Below, in pieces: positions 1 to 7,659 of a stretch of DNA of 8,087 nt; positions within the stretch are counted from its first letter, which is position 1; every line of letters begins with the position of its first letter. The DNA is taken from contig JANYAG010000096.1 in NCBI GenBank assembly GCA_025361465.1, positions 1 through 8,087 on the forward strand. The letters are read 5' to 3'. The stretch is from Gemmatimonadota bacterium. GTDB lineage: Bacteria; Gemmatimonadota; Gemmatimonadetes; Gemmatimonadales; GWC2-71-9. Position numbers and translations under genes: made by a program. The notes beneath the pieces are model-generated. The model was given only the letters and a program-made list of their open reading frames with translations. It made no database searches and was not told where the DNA came from.

Positions 1-1543
1 CCAGCAGTTTGTGCCGGCCGGTCTTGAGGTCGAGCACGTGAAGACCCATGGTTACGCAACCGGAGGCGCAGACCTGGAAGAGCACGCCGCGCGAATGCGG
101 CAGCGGCGTCGGCAGCATCGGCGCCAGGCCCTTGAAGACCGAGTCGGCCAGCAGGACGGTCACCGGGCCACCGGACTGATTGACCCGGTGCAATCCCAGC
201 AGGGAGGTATTGGTGAAGACCAGCGTGCCGTCGTCAAGCCACGCAAGGCCGAATCCGCTGCCGACCGAATCGGCGAGGGAGATGCTCGGACCGCCGTCGA
301 CGGAGACCTTCCTCAGATGACCATCGGCGGTATAGGCCAGCCACTTCCCGTCGGGCGAAAAGACCGGACTGCTCGCGTGCTCGGTGCCAGGGAGCAGCAC
401 GGGATCCACGGCATCGCGGCGCTTGACCCAGATCCTGGAGAGCGTGTCCCCGACGAAGGCAAGCCGAGTACCGTCCTGGGAGAGTGCCAGCGGAGGCCCG
501 GTGACGGTACTGGCCTGCTGCAGCTGGACACTGTCACCGAGCGAGAGGTAGTGCCGTTCGACCGGTTGCTCCGCCACCGTGCGGGCACGCACCCACCCCC
601 ACGCGCCAACGGCGATGGCCAGAAGGGTGAGCGCCCAGGGCGCGAGCCCGCGCCACGAACGGGATGGAACGACCGCCGCGCGGGCGGTGGTCCGGTGCGT
701 CGTCGCCAGGCTCGTGTCCGCCAGGGCCGTGGCAAATTCGGCCGCCGTGGCGTAGCGATCCGCCGGCAGTTTCTCGAGCGCCGTCAGCACCGCCGCCTCG
801 ACATGCAGCGGGATGGTCTTTCGCTGCAGCGTGAGCGAGCGCGGCTCCTCGGTCATCACGCGCGCGATGATCGCCTGCGCCGTGGGACCATTGAACGGCG
901 GCTCGCCCACCAGCATTTCGTAGGCGATGCATCCCAGGGCGTACACATCGCTCCGTGCCGTAATCTCGCGCTCCCCCATCGCCTGCTCGGGACTCATGTA
1001 GTGCGGCGTGCCAAGCGACATCCCCGTTTCCGTCATCCGGGTGCCGGCGGTGCTCGCGGCGAGTGCGATGCCGAAGTCGGCTACCAGCGCGCTGCCATCG
1101 TGCAGCAGGATGTTCTCGGGTTTGATGTCGCGATGGATCACACCATGGCGATGGGCGTAGTCCAGGGCACCCGCCACCTCCGTGGTAATGCGCACGGCGT
1201 CAGGGATCAGCAGCTGCTTCTCGCGTGTCAGGCGGTCGCGGAGCGACTCGCCGTCGACGAACGGCATCGCGTACCAGAGCAGCCCCTCCGCGCTTCCCGA
1301 GTCGATCAGGCCGAGGATGTGCGGGTGCTGCAGGTTGGCGGTGGTTTTGATCTCCTTGAGGAAGCGCTCGGCACCGATCACCGCCGCGAGCTCCGGCTTG
1401 AGCACCTTGATGGCGACCTGGCGATCGTGCCTGAGGTCCTGCGCCAGGTAGACCGTGGCCATCCCGCCCGCGCCAAGCTCGCGCTCGATGGTGTAGCGGT
1501 CGGCGAGGGCGGCAGTGAGTCGGGACGCAGCGTCGTTGGTCAT
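1..1543 (-). CDS. Transmembrane Ser/Thr protein kinase with PD40/WD40-like beta-propeller (C-terminus missing)
   Basis: This gene is open from an ATG at 1543 to the left edge, giving 514 residues with no stop, so the C-terminus lies outside the window. Residues 17-275 form a complete PknB-type kinase: glycine loop GAGGMATVY (24-32), catalytic Lys46 in VAIK, alpha-C Glu64, HRD (137-139) with Lys141 and Asn144, DFG (156-158) and SPE (184-186). All catalytic residues are present, so it should be active. A linker is followed by one hydrophobic segment (about 299-318), then propeller blades with the PD40 motif FSPDGKWLAYT (395-405). Expected topology is kinase in the cytoplasm and propeller outside. 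Known members of this architecture usually run to about 850-950 residues, so roughly 350 or more are probably missing. The start is chosen because an AAGGAG lies just upstream and the ATG falls one base after the preceding stop. The ligand and substrates cannot be read from the sequence. Confidence 0.93.
   Translation of the reverse strand, partial: MTNDAASRLTAALADRYTIERELGAGGMATVYLAQDLRHDRQVAIKVLKPELAAVIGAERFLKEIKTTANLQHPHILGLIDSGSAEGLLWYAMPFVDGESLRDRLTREKQLLIPDAVRITTEVAGALDYAHRHGVIHRDIKPENILLHDGSALVADFGIALAASTAGTRMTETGMSLGTPHYMSPEQAMGEREITARSDVYALGCIAYEMLVGEPPFNGPTAQAIIARVMTEEPRSLTLQRKTIPLHVEAAVLTALEKLPADRYATAAEFATALADTSLATTHRTTARAAVVPSRSWRGLAPWALTLLAIAVGAWGWVRARTVAEQPVERHYLSLGDSVQLQQASTVTGPPLALSQDGTRLAFVGDTLSRIWVKRRDAVDPVLLPGTEHASSPVFSPDGKWLAYTADGHLRKVSVDGGPSISLADSVGSGFGLAWLDDGTLVFTNTSLLGLHRVNQSGGPVTVLLADSVFKGLAPMLPTPLPHSRGVLFQVCASGCVTMGLHVLDLKTGRHKLL
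1392..1423. repeat. 32-base exact repeat, copy 1, in the kinase catalytic-lysine region
   Basis: These 32 bases are identical to 3751-3782. On the minus strand they encode the stretch RQVAIKVLKPE around the catalytic lysine of both kinases. The repeat reflects paralogy of the kinase modules, not a mobile element. Confidence 0.8.
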
Positions 1544-1544
1544 C

Positions 1545-3893
1545 TCACTCCTTGAACGTCGTGGTGCGCACCCGCTGGTGCAGGGCGACGAACCGGGGAT
1601 CGTCGTGCATTCCGGCGAGCCAGCCCGGGTCCGCCTCCATCATGAAGCGCAGCACCCAGGACTTCTCGGTGAAGCCTTGCTCGAGCCATTGCATGGCGTG
1701 GTCCTTGTCGCCGATGCCGGCGTAGGCCACCGCGATAAGGTCGGGGTCCACCCAGCTCTGCTTCCGCTGCGCCTCGAGCGCGCGGATGATGCGCATCGCC
1801 TCGTCCCGCTTCCCCATGCGACCGTAGGTGATGGCAAGTCCGAACGCGGGCTGCCCGCCGGTGACGGCCTCGAAGGCCTGGTAGGCCGCCACCGATTCCT
1901 GCAGCTGCCCGAGCTCCCGGAGCGCGGTGCCGTCCCAGGCGTCACCGTAGACGACCGTGGGGTCAAGCTTCTTGGAGATGCTGTCCTGGCGGAGCAGCTC
2001 GATCCAGCGATTACCGAAGGCGAGCGCCAGCACCTGCGCGGTGGAGGCCATGGCGGAGAGCGGGTCCAAGCGGAGCAGGCGCTGGCTGAGCGAGACGCCT
2101 TCGTCCACATGGCCGGTGAGCCCAAGGAAGGTGGCAAACATGAAGAGCGCGTCCGGGGCGTTGGGATCGAGGGCAATACCTCGCCGCATCTCCGCCGCAC
2201 CGGCCTCGAGGTCCCAGTTGGCGGCGGCGAGCTCGAAGCCCAGCAGCACGTGCCCTTCGGCCAGCAGGCTGTCGGTGCGAACGGCGCGGAGGGCGGCGTC
2301 CTTCGCCAGGAGGTGGTACTCGTGCGACGGTTTGTAGACGTCCGCCTGCATGTCATAGGCGAAGGCAAGGGCGGCCCAGGCCTTGGCATAGCTGGAATCC
2401 AGTGCCAATGCCTGTTTGAAGTAGATCACCGCGTGGGCGAGACCCTGGTCGCTCAGCTTTCCCTTCTCGGCCACGCCACGCAGGTAGAGGTCGTGTGCCT
2501 CGGGGTTCTCGGTCCGGCCGGCGCGCGCCACGGCCGTTGCGGCCGGGGTCAGCACCACCTGCATCTCGCCCGCGATGGCGCTGGTGATCTCGTCCTGCAG
2601 GGCGAAGCCGTCCTTCATCTCGCGATCAAAGCGGTTCGACCAGAGCAGGTGCCCCGTGGCATCGTTGAGTTGCACCTGCAGGCGGATACGACCGCCGGCG
2701 GACTGCAGGGTGCCGGTCAGCAGCATGCCGACGTGCAGGTCGCGGGCGATCTGCTCGGGCGGCAGGGTCGAATGCTTGAAGCGGAAGGTGCTGAGGTCGC
2801 CAGCCACGGTGAGGCCCGGAGTCTGGCGGAGGGCGTTGGCGAGCTCGGTCGTCATGCCGTCGGCGAGGTACTCGCGGGTCGAATCACCGCCGGCGTTGAC
2901 GATCGGCAGGACGGCGAGGGCGCGGGCCGCGCCGTTGCCGGATGGCACCCCAGACGTGTGATGGGTTGTCCACCACCATCCCGCCACGAGCAGGAGCAAG
3001 GACGCCGCGCCAAGAGCGATCGCTGTGCGCCCGCGCCGAGGCGGTGCGGCCGCAGGTGTGGCGGCCGTGACGTCGCTGGCAGCGTGAACGAACTCGCTGC
3101 AGGTCGAGAAGCGGTCTGCTGGCGACTTGGCGAGCGCGCGAAGCACCGCCTGATCCAATGCCGGTGGCACCGCGGGTCGCGCCCCCCGGATACTGCGCGG
3201 TGCTTCGGTCATCAAGCGGGCGATGATGACCTGCGCGATGGCGCCGGTGTGCGGCGGCTCACCGGTGAGCATCTCGTAGGTAACCGCGCCGAGCGCGTAC
3301 TGATCGGAGCGGGCGTCGACCGCACGATCACCGCTCGCCTGCTCCGGGCTCATGTAGTGCGGCGTGCCGAGCGAAAGGCCGGTCTCTGTGACACGCGACC
3401 CGCCAGCCTGCGCCACCGCGAGGGCGATGCCGAAATCAGCGATCACCGGCTGGCCCGCCTGCAGCAGGATGTTCTCCGGCTTGAGGTCGCGATGCACCAC
3501 GCCGCGGGCATGGGCGTAGTCGAGCGCACCGGCCATCAACGCGACGAGGCGAAGCGTCTCATCGACCGGCAGCTGCTGTTCCCGGTCAAGCCGGGCGCGC
3601 AGCGTCTCGCCTTCGAGGTACGGCATGACGTAATAGAGGAGGCCATCGGCGGCACCCGAGTCAAACAGCGGCAGCAGATTCGGATGCTGCAGGTTGGCGG
3701 TGACCTTGATCTCCGCCAGGAAGCGCTCGGCGCCCAGCACCGCGCCAAGTTCCGGCTTGAGCACCTTGATGGCGACCTGGCGGTCGTGCTTCAGGTCATG
3801 CGCGAGGTACACGGTCGCCATGCCGCCTTGCCCGAGTCCGCGCTCAACCGCGTAGCGATCGGCGAGGGCGACCCGGAGTGCGTCAATGCTCAT
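1545..3893 (-). CDS. Transmembrane Ser/Thr protein kinase with TolB/FlgO-like domain and TPR repeats
   Basis: This is a complete 782-residue gene. Residues 14-270 are a PknB-type kinase with GQGGMATVY (21-29), Lys43, alpha-C Glu61, HRD (134-136), Lys138, Asn141, DFG (153-155) and SPE (182-184); it looks catalytically intact. A basic stretch (PPRRGR, 284-289) precedes one membrane segment (about 290-309), so the kinase should be cytoplasmic. Next comes a TolB/FlgO-like domain (about 325-450), recognisable by ALAVLPI, EYLADGMTTELANAL and HLLWSNRFDRE; the same domain occurs in CadC-like regulators and TPR-bearing cyclases. From about 465 to 742 there are helical TPR-type repeats, for example YFKQALALDSSYAKAWAALA, and the protein ends with the DDPRFVALHQRV tail typical of these TPR kinases. 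The TPR part probably binds protein or peptide partners outside the membrane. The ATG overlaps the preceding stop as ATGA, with GGAG eight bases upstream. Confidence 0.96.
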   Translation of the reverse strand: MSIDALRVALADRYAVERGLGQGGMATVYLAHDLKHDRQVAIKVLKPELGAVLGAERFLAEIKVTANLQHPNLLPLFDSGAADGLLYYVMPYLEGETLRARLDREQQLPVDETLRLVALMAGALDYAHARGVVHRDLKPENILLQAGQPVIADFGIALAVAQAGGSRVTETGLSLGTPHYMSPEQASGDRAVDARSDQYALGAVTYEMLTGEPPHTGAIAQVIIARLMTEAPRSIRGARPAVPPALDQAVLRALAKSPADRFSTCSEFVHAASDVTAATPAAAPPRRGRTAIALGAASLLLLVAGWWWTTHHTSGVPSGNGAARALAVLPIVNAGGDSTREYLADGMTTELANALRQTPGLTVAGDLSTFRFKHSTLPPEQIARDLHVGMLLTGTLQSAGGRIRLQVQLNDATGHLLWSNRFDREMKDGFALQDEITSAIAGEMQVVLTPAATAVARAGRTENPEAHDLYLRGVAEKGKLSDQGLAHAVIYFKQALALDSSYAKAWAALAFAYDMQADVYKPSHEYHLLAKDAALRAVRTDSLLAEGHVLLGFELAAANWDLEAGAAEMRRGIALDPNAPDALFMFATFLGLTGHVDEGVSLSQRLLRLDPLSAMASTAQVLALAFGNRWIELLRQDSISKKLDPTVVYGDAWDGTALRELGQLQESVAAYQAFEAVTGGQPAFGLAITYGRMGKRDEAMRIIRALEAQRKQSWVDPDLIAVAYAGIGDKDHAMQWLEQGFTEKSWVLRFMMEADPGWLAGMHDDPRFVALHQRVRTTTFKE
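1548..1553 (-). promoter_or_regulatory. Strong ribosome binding site AAGGAG for the left-hand kinase
   Basis: AAGGAG is followed by TGAG and then the ATG at 1543. It lies inside the last codons (Phe-Lys-Glu) of the TPR kinase, so a single hexamer serves both as the coding end of one gene and as the binding site of the next. The spacing of four bases is short but workable, and reinitiation by the terminating ribosome is likely. Confidence 0.75.
3751..3782. repeat. 32-base exact repeat, copy 2, in the TPR kinase
   Basis: This is the partner of 1392-1423. The adjoining block 3780-3806 (27 bases, encoding AHDLKHDR) is in turn identical to 7537-7563 in the other complete kinase. Different parts of this N-lobe therefore match different neighbours exactly. 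Confidence 0.8.
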
Positions 3894-5005
3894 ACCGCGT
3901 GCTCCGCCCTGGCGAGCGTTGCAAGAGCCGAATCGCGGACGTGCGGCCCGCCGACGGCCGCGAGGATGTGACGAGGCCCCGTCAGGCCGCGGCTCTCGCT
4001 GCGGATCGCGGCGGCACGGGCGACCATCCCGTCACCAACGTCATCAATCAGGATGAGCAACGACTCGTATCGCCATCTCCGCAACAGCTCCGCTGCCGCC
4101 GTCAGCATGCGATCACCCAGCACGAAGAAGAGGATGCCACCCGCAATCGAACCGGCGTGCCGGATGATCGAGGTGGCCAGCAGCGGGAAACCGATCGGCG
4201 AGAGTTCCCACCACGACAGCATGAGGCATTGCACCATGACGCCGAGCATGCCAAGCGTCACGCCCGGGCCATCGATCTCCCGCGGCAGCATGAGGGGACG
4301 AACCTCGTGGATCTGTTCGGCGCGCAGCGCCTGACGGGACGCGGCACCCGCCGACAGCGGCAACTCGACCGACTCGATGCGCAGGCCGTCCGATGGGATC
4401 AACAGGAGCGCCAGCGCCGCCCAGATCGCCGTCACGAACAGGAGAAGGATGACGAACACCATGGGGAATGGACCGAGCAGGTCGTCGGTCGAGAGCAGGG
4501 GGAGCGCCAGCCAGGCCCCGGCGAGGACGAGCGCACCGCCGCAGGATCGCACGAACGCCCGGACCCCAACCTCCAGGATGTCACGGCGCCACCAGGGCAT
4601 CTCCGCCAGGTCATCACTCAGCAGGCGCCGGAGCGGCCAGATCGGTTCCGCGGGCCTCACAGCGTAGGCGGGGAGCTGGTGCTGGCGCAGCGTCGCGGCC
4701 ACTTCGTCCCGTGTGAGTGACGTGGGCCCTTCCGGCGGAAGCGGGAGGCGACGCATCCACCGGATCCCCTTGACGATCAACACCGGGCCGAGGAGGACCA
4801 GCCCGGCGGCGAGGACCAACACCAGCAGTGCGCGGATCGGAGCGTCCGTGGCGCCGATGTCGCCACCGAAGAGCCGCTCGGCCTGGGGAACGAGGTCAGG
4901 GTATTGGCGCAGCGTCGCCACGCCACTCGCGATGAACCAGCCGCCGGCCAGGATGCGAGTCAGCCCCAGGAGGCGAAGGGGATTCGGGATCGAATCGTCG
5001 CTCAC
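3890..5005 (-). CDS. Polytopic membrane protein of unknown function inside the kinase cluster
   Basis: I do not recognise a family for this 371-residue protein. Six hydrophobic segments are visible at roughly residues 18-33, 58-80, 153-171, 181-203, 247-265 and 273-297. Basic residues (RWMRR at 82-86, RR at 309-310 and others) cluster on the loops expected to be inside. This predicts both ends in the cytoplasm, with a soluble loop of about 70 residues (81-150) and a C-terminal tail of about 70 (298-371). No transporter, protease, kinase or binding-site motif stands out. The start is taken as the GTG at 5005, which overlaps the TGA of the upstream kinase as GTGA. An in-frame reading back to 5137 exists but would lie inside that kinase and adds a polar stretch unlike the rest. 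The stop overlaps the next kinase's ATG. This placement suggests it is made in fixed proportion with both kinases, possibly as a partner or substrate; that is inference. Confidence 0.85.
   Translation of the reverse strand: MSDDSIPNPLRLLGLTRILAGGWFIASGVATLRQYPDLVPQAERLFGGDIGATDAPIRALLVLVLAAGLVLLGPVLIVKGIRWMRRLPLPPEGPTSLTRDEVAATLRQHQLPAYAVRPAEPIWPLRRLLSDDLAEMPWWRRDILEVGVRAFVRSCGGALVLAGAWLALPLLSTDDLLGPFPMVFVILLLFVTAIWAALALLLIPSDGLRIESVELPLSAGAASRQALRAEQIHEVRPLMLPREIDGPGVTLGMLGVMVQCLMLSWWELSPIGFPLLATSIIRHAGSIAGGILFFVLGDRMLTAAAELLRRWRYESLLILIDDVGDGMVARAAAIRSESRGLTGPRHILAAVGGPHVRDSALATLARAEHAV
3902..3905 (-). promoter_or_regulatory. Ribosome binding site GGAG for the TPR kinase
   Basis: GGAG sits eight bases before the ATG at 3893, inside the last codons of the membrane protein gene. 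It supports the ATG that overlaps the upstream stop as ATGA. Confidence 0.65.
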
Positions 5006-7659
5006 GGCTTCGCCCCGTCCACCGCGGACCTCAGGTGGGCCACCCAGTTGGGAATGACGCGCAGGTAGGCCGCGCTGGTTCCCACCGGCCCCTGCTGGTA
5101 GATGATCCCGCCATCCCAGCTGGGGCGATTGGACCACCCGAAGGTGTCTGAGAAGCGCGGGTCGTTCCCCCAGATACTAGTGGACCCGGCGGGCTCACCG
5201 GTGATGGGATCGAGCCGCGCCAGATGCCAGGTCACTCCGGAGCGATAGAGGACCTCGGTATCCGAAAGCCAGATCGGTTCGACACTGTTCTCGGCGACCT
5301 GTCGCTGCAGCACGCCTGGGGGCGAAGCGGTCACGATCACCCGGCTCCCCGCCGACACGGTGAAGAGAATGTGCTTGCCGTTGGGGGACATCATGACAAA
5401 TCCGCCGTCGGCTCCGGGGATGGTGTCGAATCTGACCGGTCGGCGCGTCGGGTCGAATTCGATCAAACGGCCACCGGTACTCACTCTCGCCACCACCAGA
5501 GTCGGGCTGTGATAATCGTACGGATACGGAATGGCCGAGACCAGTTTCGACGCGGCGATGATCGTGGGTGCGGTAGGCGTAAAGGGGGAGCTGTCAATCA
5601 GCCTCATACCGCTCGAGTCCTGCACCGTCACCATCAGGGAGGCGCCATCCGGGCTCCACAGCGGCTGCCCGAGCACCTCACCGCGTGTCCAGACGAACGA
5701 CTGCCCGCCGCGAAGATCAAAGACCCGCAACTCCTGATAGCCACTGGCCTGGGTCACTGCGGCCAGCCATCGGCGATCACGACTCAGGTCCCACCTCGCA
5801 TACGGCCCGGCCTCCATCGGAAGTCGCGTCACGACGCCATCAGTGCCAAGGCGCACCAGGTTGCCGATCCCGGCGTTGCCACCCGGCGCGTAGATGAGCA
5901 TCCCCGTCGCGTCCACGTCGAACTGTGCCGTGCCGATCGATTCGCGGCGCACTCCGGTGACAAGGGAGATCGATCGACCGATCTCGTGCGTCCGCGGATC
6001 ATAGCGGGCACCGCGGAGATCGCCCTCAGGCGCCGTATAGACGAGGTACTTGCCGTCGATGATGTGGAACGCCGAACCGGCCAAAACACTCGGCGCGGCA
6101 CCGTCCACACCGTGATTGCGAATCAACGACGCCACCCCGGTCTTCGGGTCGATCAGGCTGCCGGTGAGTCCAAGCCCACAGATCAGTTGCTGCTCCTGCG
6201 CGAACCAGCTTCCGTCGATACAGCGGGAGATCGGGTGGCGCTCGACCTCACCCGTCTGGGCGTCGAGCAGCCGCGCCCGGTATCCCTCCGCATCGGTTGC
6301 GATCAGTCGGGAAGGGGAGATCCATTCCAGCGTGGTGACTTGTCCATCGGTGGTCACGACCCGTCGGGCCTGCCCGCCGTCGAGTGGTATCACCATGATG
6401 CCGGGGCCCGCGAGAAAGGCAACCTGGCTACCGTCGGGAGAGATGCGCGGCATGCTGCCCCCTTCGGTCCCCGCAATCGGGGCGCTGGTCGCATCACGGA
6501 GACTGCGGCGCCAGAGCAAGGTCGACTCGCCTGCCTGCGCCAGGTATACCACGGTGCTCCCATCACTGGCGAGGCTCAGGTTCTGCAATGCCGAACCGTA
6601 GGGAGTCGCTGGAGTCTGGCCGGTGAAGAACATGGCCGCGCTATCAGGAAGGCCGGCGTCGAACACTGATGGTGCGGTAATGCCGGCGTTGTGGCCGAGC
6701 GCCCAGATCGCGACTGCGAGGGCAGCACAGGCGACTATCCCCAGACCCACGCTGACGGCGCGCCATGGCGCGGCACGTTCGATGACGCGGGAGGCATGGC
6801 GCGACGTCGTGGCGCGTGTCGTCGTCGTTCCCGTCAAGGCGGCAACAAACTCCGCTGCACTGGCAAACCGATCAGCGGGCAACTTCTCGAGCGCCTGCAT
6901 GACGGCACTCTCGACGTGCTCCGGGACCGCCTTGCGCTGCACACCGATCGTGCGCGGCTCCTCGGTCACCAGGCGCGCCACGATCGCCTGCACGCTCGGC
7001 CCCGTGAACGGCGGTTCGCCGACCAGCATTTCGTAGGTCACCGCGCCGAGCGCGTAGATGTCGCTGCGCGCATCGATCTGCTTCTCGCCCATCGCCTGTT
7101 CGGGACTCATGTACTGCGGCGTGCCGAGCGAGAGGCCGGTCTGCGTCATCCGTTGACCGCCGGCCGATTGCACGGCGAGGGCGATACCGAAGTCGGCCAC
7201 CAGCGCGTGACCGCCCTGCAGCAGGATGTTCTCCGGCTTGATATCACGATGGATGATCCCGACGGCATGCGCGGCGCCGAGCGCATCGGCCACTTCCCGG
7301 GCGATCAGTACGGCATCGTGGACCGGTAGCTGGCGCTCGCGATCGAGTCGGGCACGCAGTGTTTCACCGGTGGCGTAGGGCATGACGTAGTAGAGCAGTC
7401 CATCGGCATCGCCACTGTCGAGCAGTGGCAGGATGTGCGGATGCTGCAGCCGGGCCGTGGTGCGGATTTCGCTCAGGAAGCGCTCGCCGCCAAGCGCCGC
7501 GCCGAGGTCAGGATGGAGTACCTTGATGGCGACGTCGCGGTCGTGCTTCAGGTCATGCGCGAGATAGACAGTCGCCATGCCGCCGGCACCGAGCTCGCGC
7601 TCGAGCCGGTAGCGATCGGCCAACGCCGCAGAGAGGCGCTGCAAGGTGTCAGAACTCAC
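5002..7659 (-). CDS. Transmembrane Ser/Thr protein kinase with PD40/WD40-like beta-propeller
   Basis: This is a complete 885-residue protein when started at the GTG at 7659. Residues 17-275 are a PknB-type kinase: GAGGMATVY (24-32), Lys46, alpha-C Glu64, HRD (137-139), Lys141, Asn144, DFG (156-158) and SPE (185-187). A Thr/Arg-rich linker leads to one membrane segment (about 302-321). The remaining 560 residues are propeller-like, with PD40 signatures at RISPDGSQVAFLA (405-417), WSPDGASLMVTV (668-679) and MSPNGKHILFTV (757-768), and a closing helix NWVAHLRSAV (871-880) of the kind that ends many kinase-propeller proteins. The propeller is expected outside the cytoplasmic membrane as a sensor or binding platform. 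Reading further upstream in frame to 7941 is possible, but the added 94 residues are Arg-rich, do not resemble kinase N-termini, and overlap the upstream gene. Starting at 7659 gives an N-terminus that aligns residue for residue with the kinase ending at 1543. Confidence 0.95.
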   Translation of the reverse strand: MSSDTLQRLSAALADRYRLERELGAGGMATVYLAHDLKHDRDVAIKVLHPDLGAALGGERFLSEIRTTARLQHPHILPLLDSGDADGLLYYVMPYATGETLRARLDRERQLPVHDAVLIAREVADALGAAHAVGIIHRDIKPENILLQGGHALVADFGIALAVQSAGGQRMTQTGLSLGTPQYMSPEQAMGEKQIDARSDIYALGAVTYEMLVGEPPFTGPSVQAIVARLVTEEPRTIGVQRKAVPEHVESAVMQALEKLPADRFASAAEFVAALTGTTTTRATTSRHASRVIERAAPWRAVSVGLGIVACAALAVAIWALGHNAGITAPSVFDAGLPDSAAMFFTGQTPATPYGSALQNLSLASDGSTVVYLAQAGESTLLWRRSLRDATSAPIAGTEGGSMPRISPDGSQVAFLAGPGIMVIPLDGGQARRVVTTDGQVTTLEWISPSRLIATDAEGYRARLLDAQTGEVERHPISRCIDGSWFAQEQQLICGLGLTGSLIDPKTGVASLIRNHGVDGAAPSVLAGSAFHIIDGKYLVYTAPEGDLRGARYDPRTHEIGRSISLVTGVRRESIGTAQFDVDATGMLIYAPGGNAGIGNLVRLGTDGVVTRLPMEAGPYARWDLSRDRRWLAAVTQASGYQELRVFDLRGGQSFVWTRGEVLGQPLWSPDGASLMVTVQDSSGMRLIDSSPFTPTAPTIIAASKLVSAIPYPYDYHSPTLVVARVSTGGRLIEFDPTRRPVRFDTIPGADGGFVMMSPNGKHILFTVSAGSRVIVTASPPGVLQRQVAENSVEPIWLSDTEVLYRSGVTWHLARLDPITGEPAGSTSIWGNDPRFSDTFGWSNRPSWDGGIIYQQGPVGTSAAYLRVIPNWVAHLRSAVDGAKP
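5013..5016 (-). promoter_or_regulatory. Weak ribosome binding site GGGG(C) before the GTG of the membrane protein
   Basis: GGGGC is seven bases upstream of the GTG at 5005. It is a poor match to AGGAGG, so initiation here probably depends on coupling to the upstream stop. The same motif precedes the other GTG start at 7659. Confidence 0.4.
7537..7563. repeat. 27-base exact repeat shared with the TPR kinase (3780-3806)
   Basis: These 27 bases match 3780-3806 exactly and encode LAHDLKHDR just ahead of the catalytic lysine. They are a product of kinase paralogy and a possible site for recombination between the copies. Confidence 0.75.

Noticed and set aside
313..932. Two short minus-strand frames inside the left-hand kinase
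   Set aside because: They are out of frame with the kinase reading, which is continuous across the whole stretch with a linker, membrane segment and PD40 motif.
11..1555. 514-residue open frame on the plus strand
   Set aside because: It is antisense to the left-hand kinase. Its stretch LQQDVLGFDVAMDH resembles stretches in the plus-strand frames over the other kinases, but only because all are the reverse complement of HRDIKPENILL-type coding sequence. It is not an independent conserved family.
1515..3971. 818-residue open frame on the plus strand
   Set aside because: It lies antisense to the TPR kinase, whose catalytic motifs, membrane segment and TPRs are unmistakable. The translation is rich in His, Arg, Gly and Gln with no domain, a usual by-product of GC-rich coding sequence.
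3878..4720. 280-residue open frame on the plus strand
   Set aside because: It is antisense to the membrane protein gene. The composition is Arg/Gln/Glu-rich, and the opposite strand has clear membrane segments and coupled start and stop codons.
5006..5137. N-terminal extension of the membrane protein back to 5137
   Set aside because: It would overlap the last 44 codons of the upstream kinase, is polar and unlike the rest, and the GTG at 5005 makes the same four-base overlap seen elsewhere in the operon.
5224..6669. 481-residue open frame on the plus strand
   Set aside because: It is antisense to the propeller of the 885-residue kinase, with low-complexity composition and no domain or ribosome binding site.
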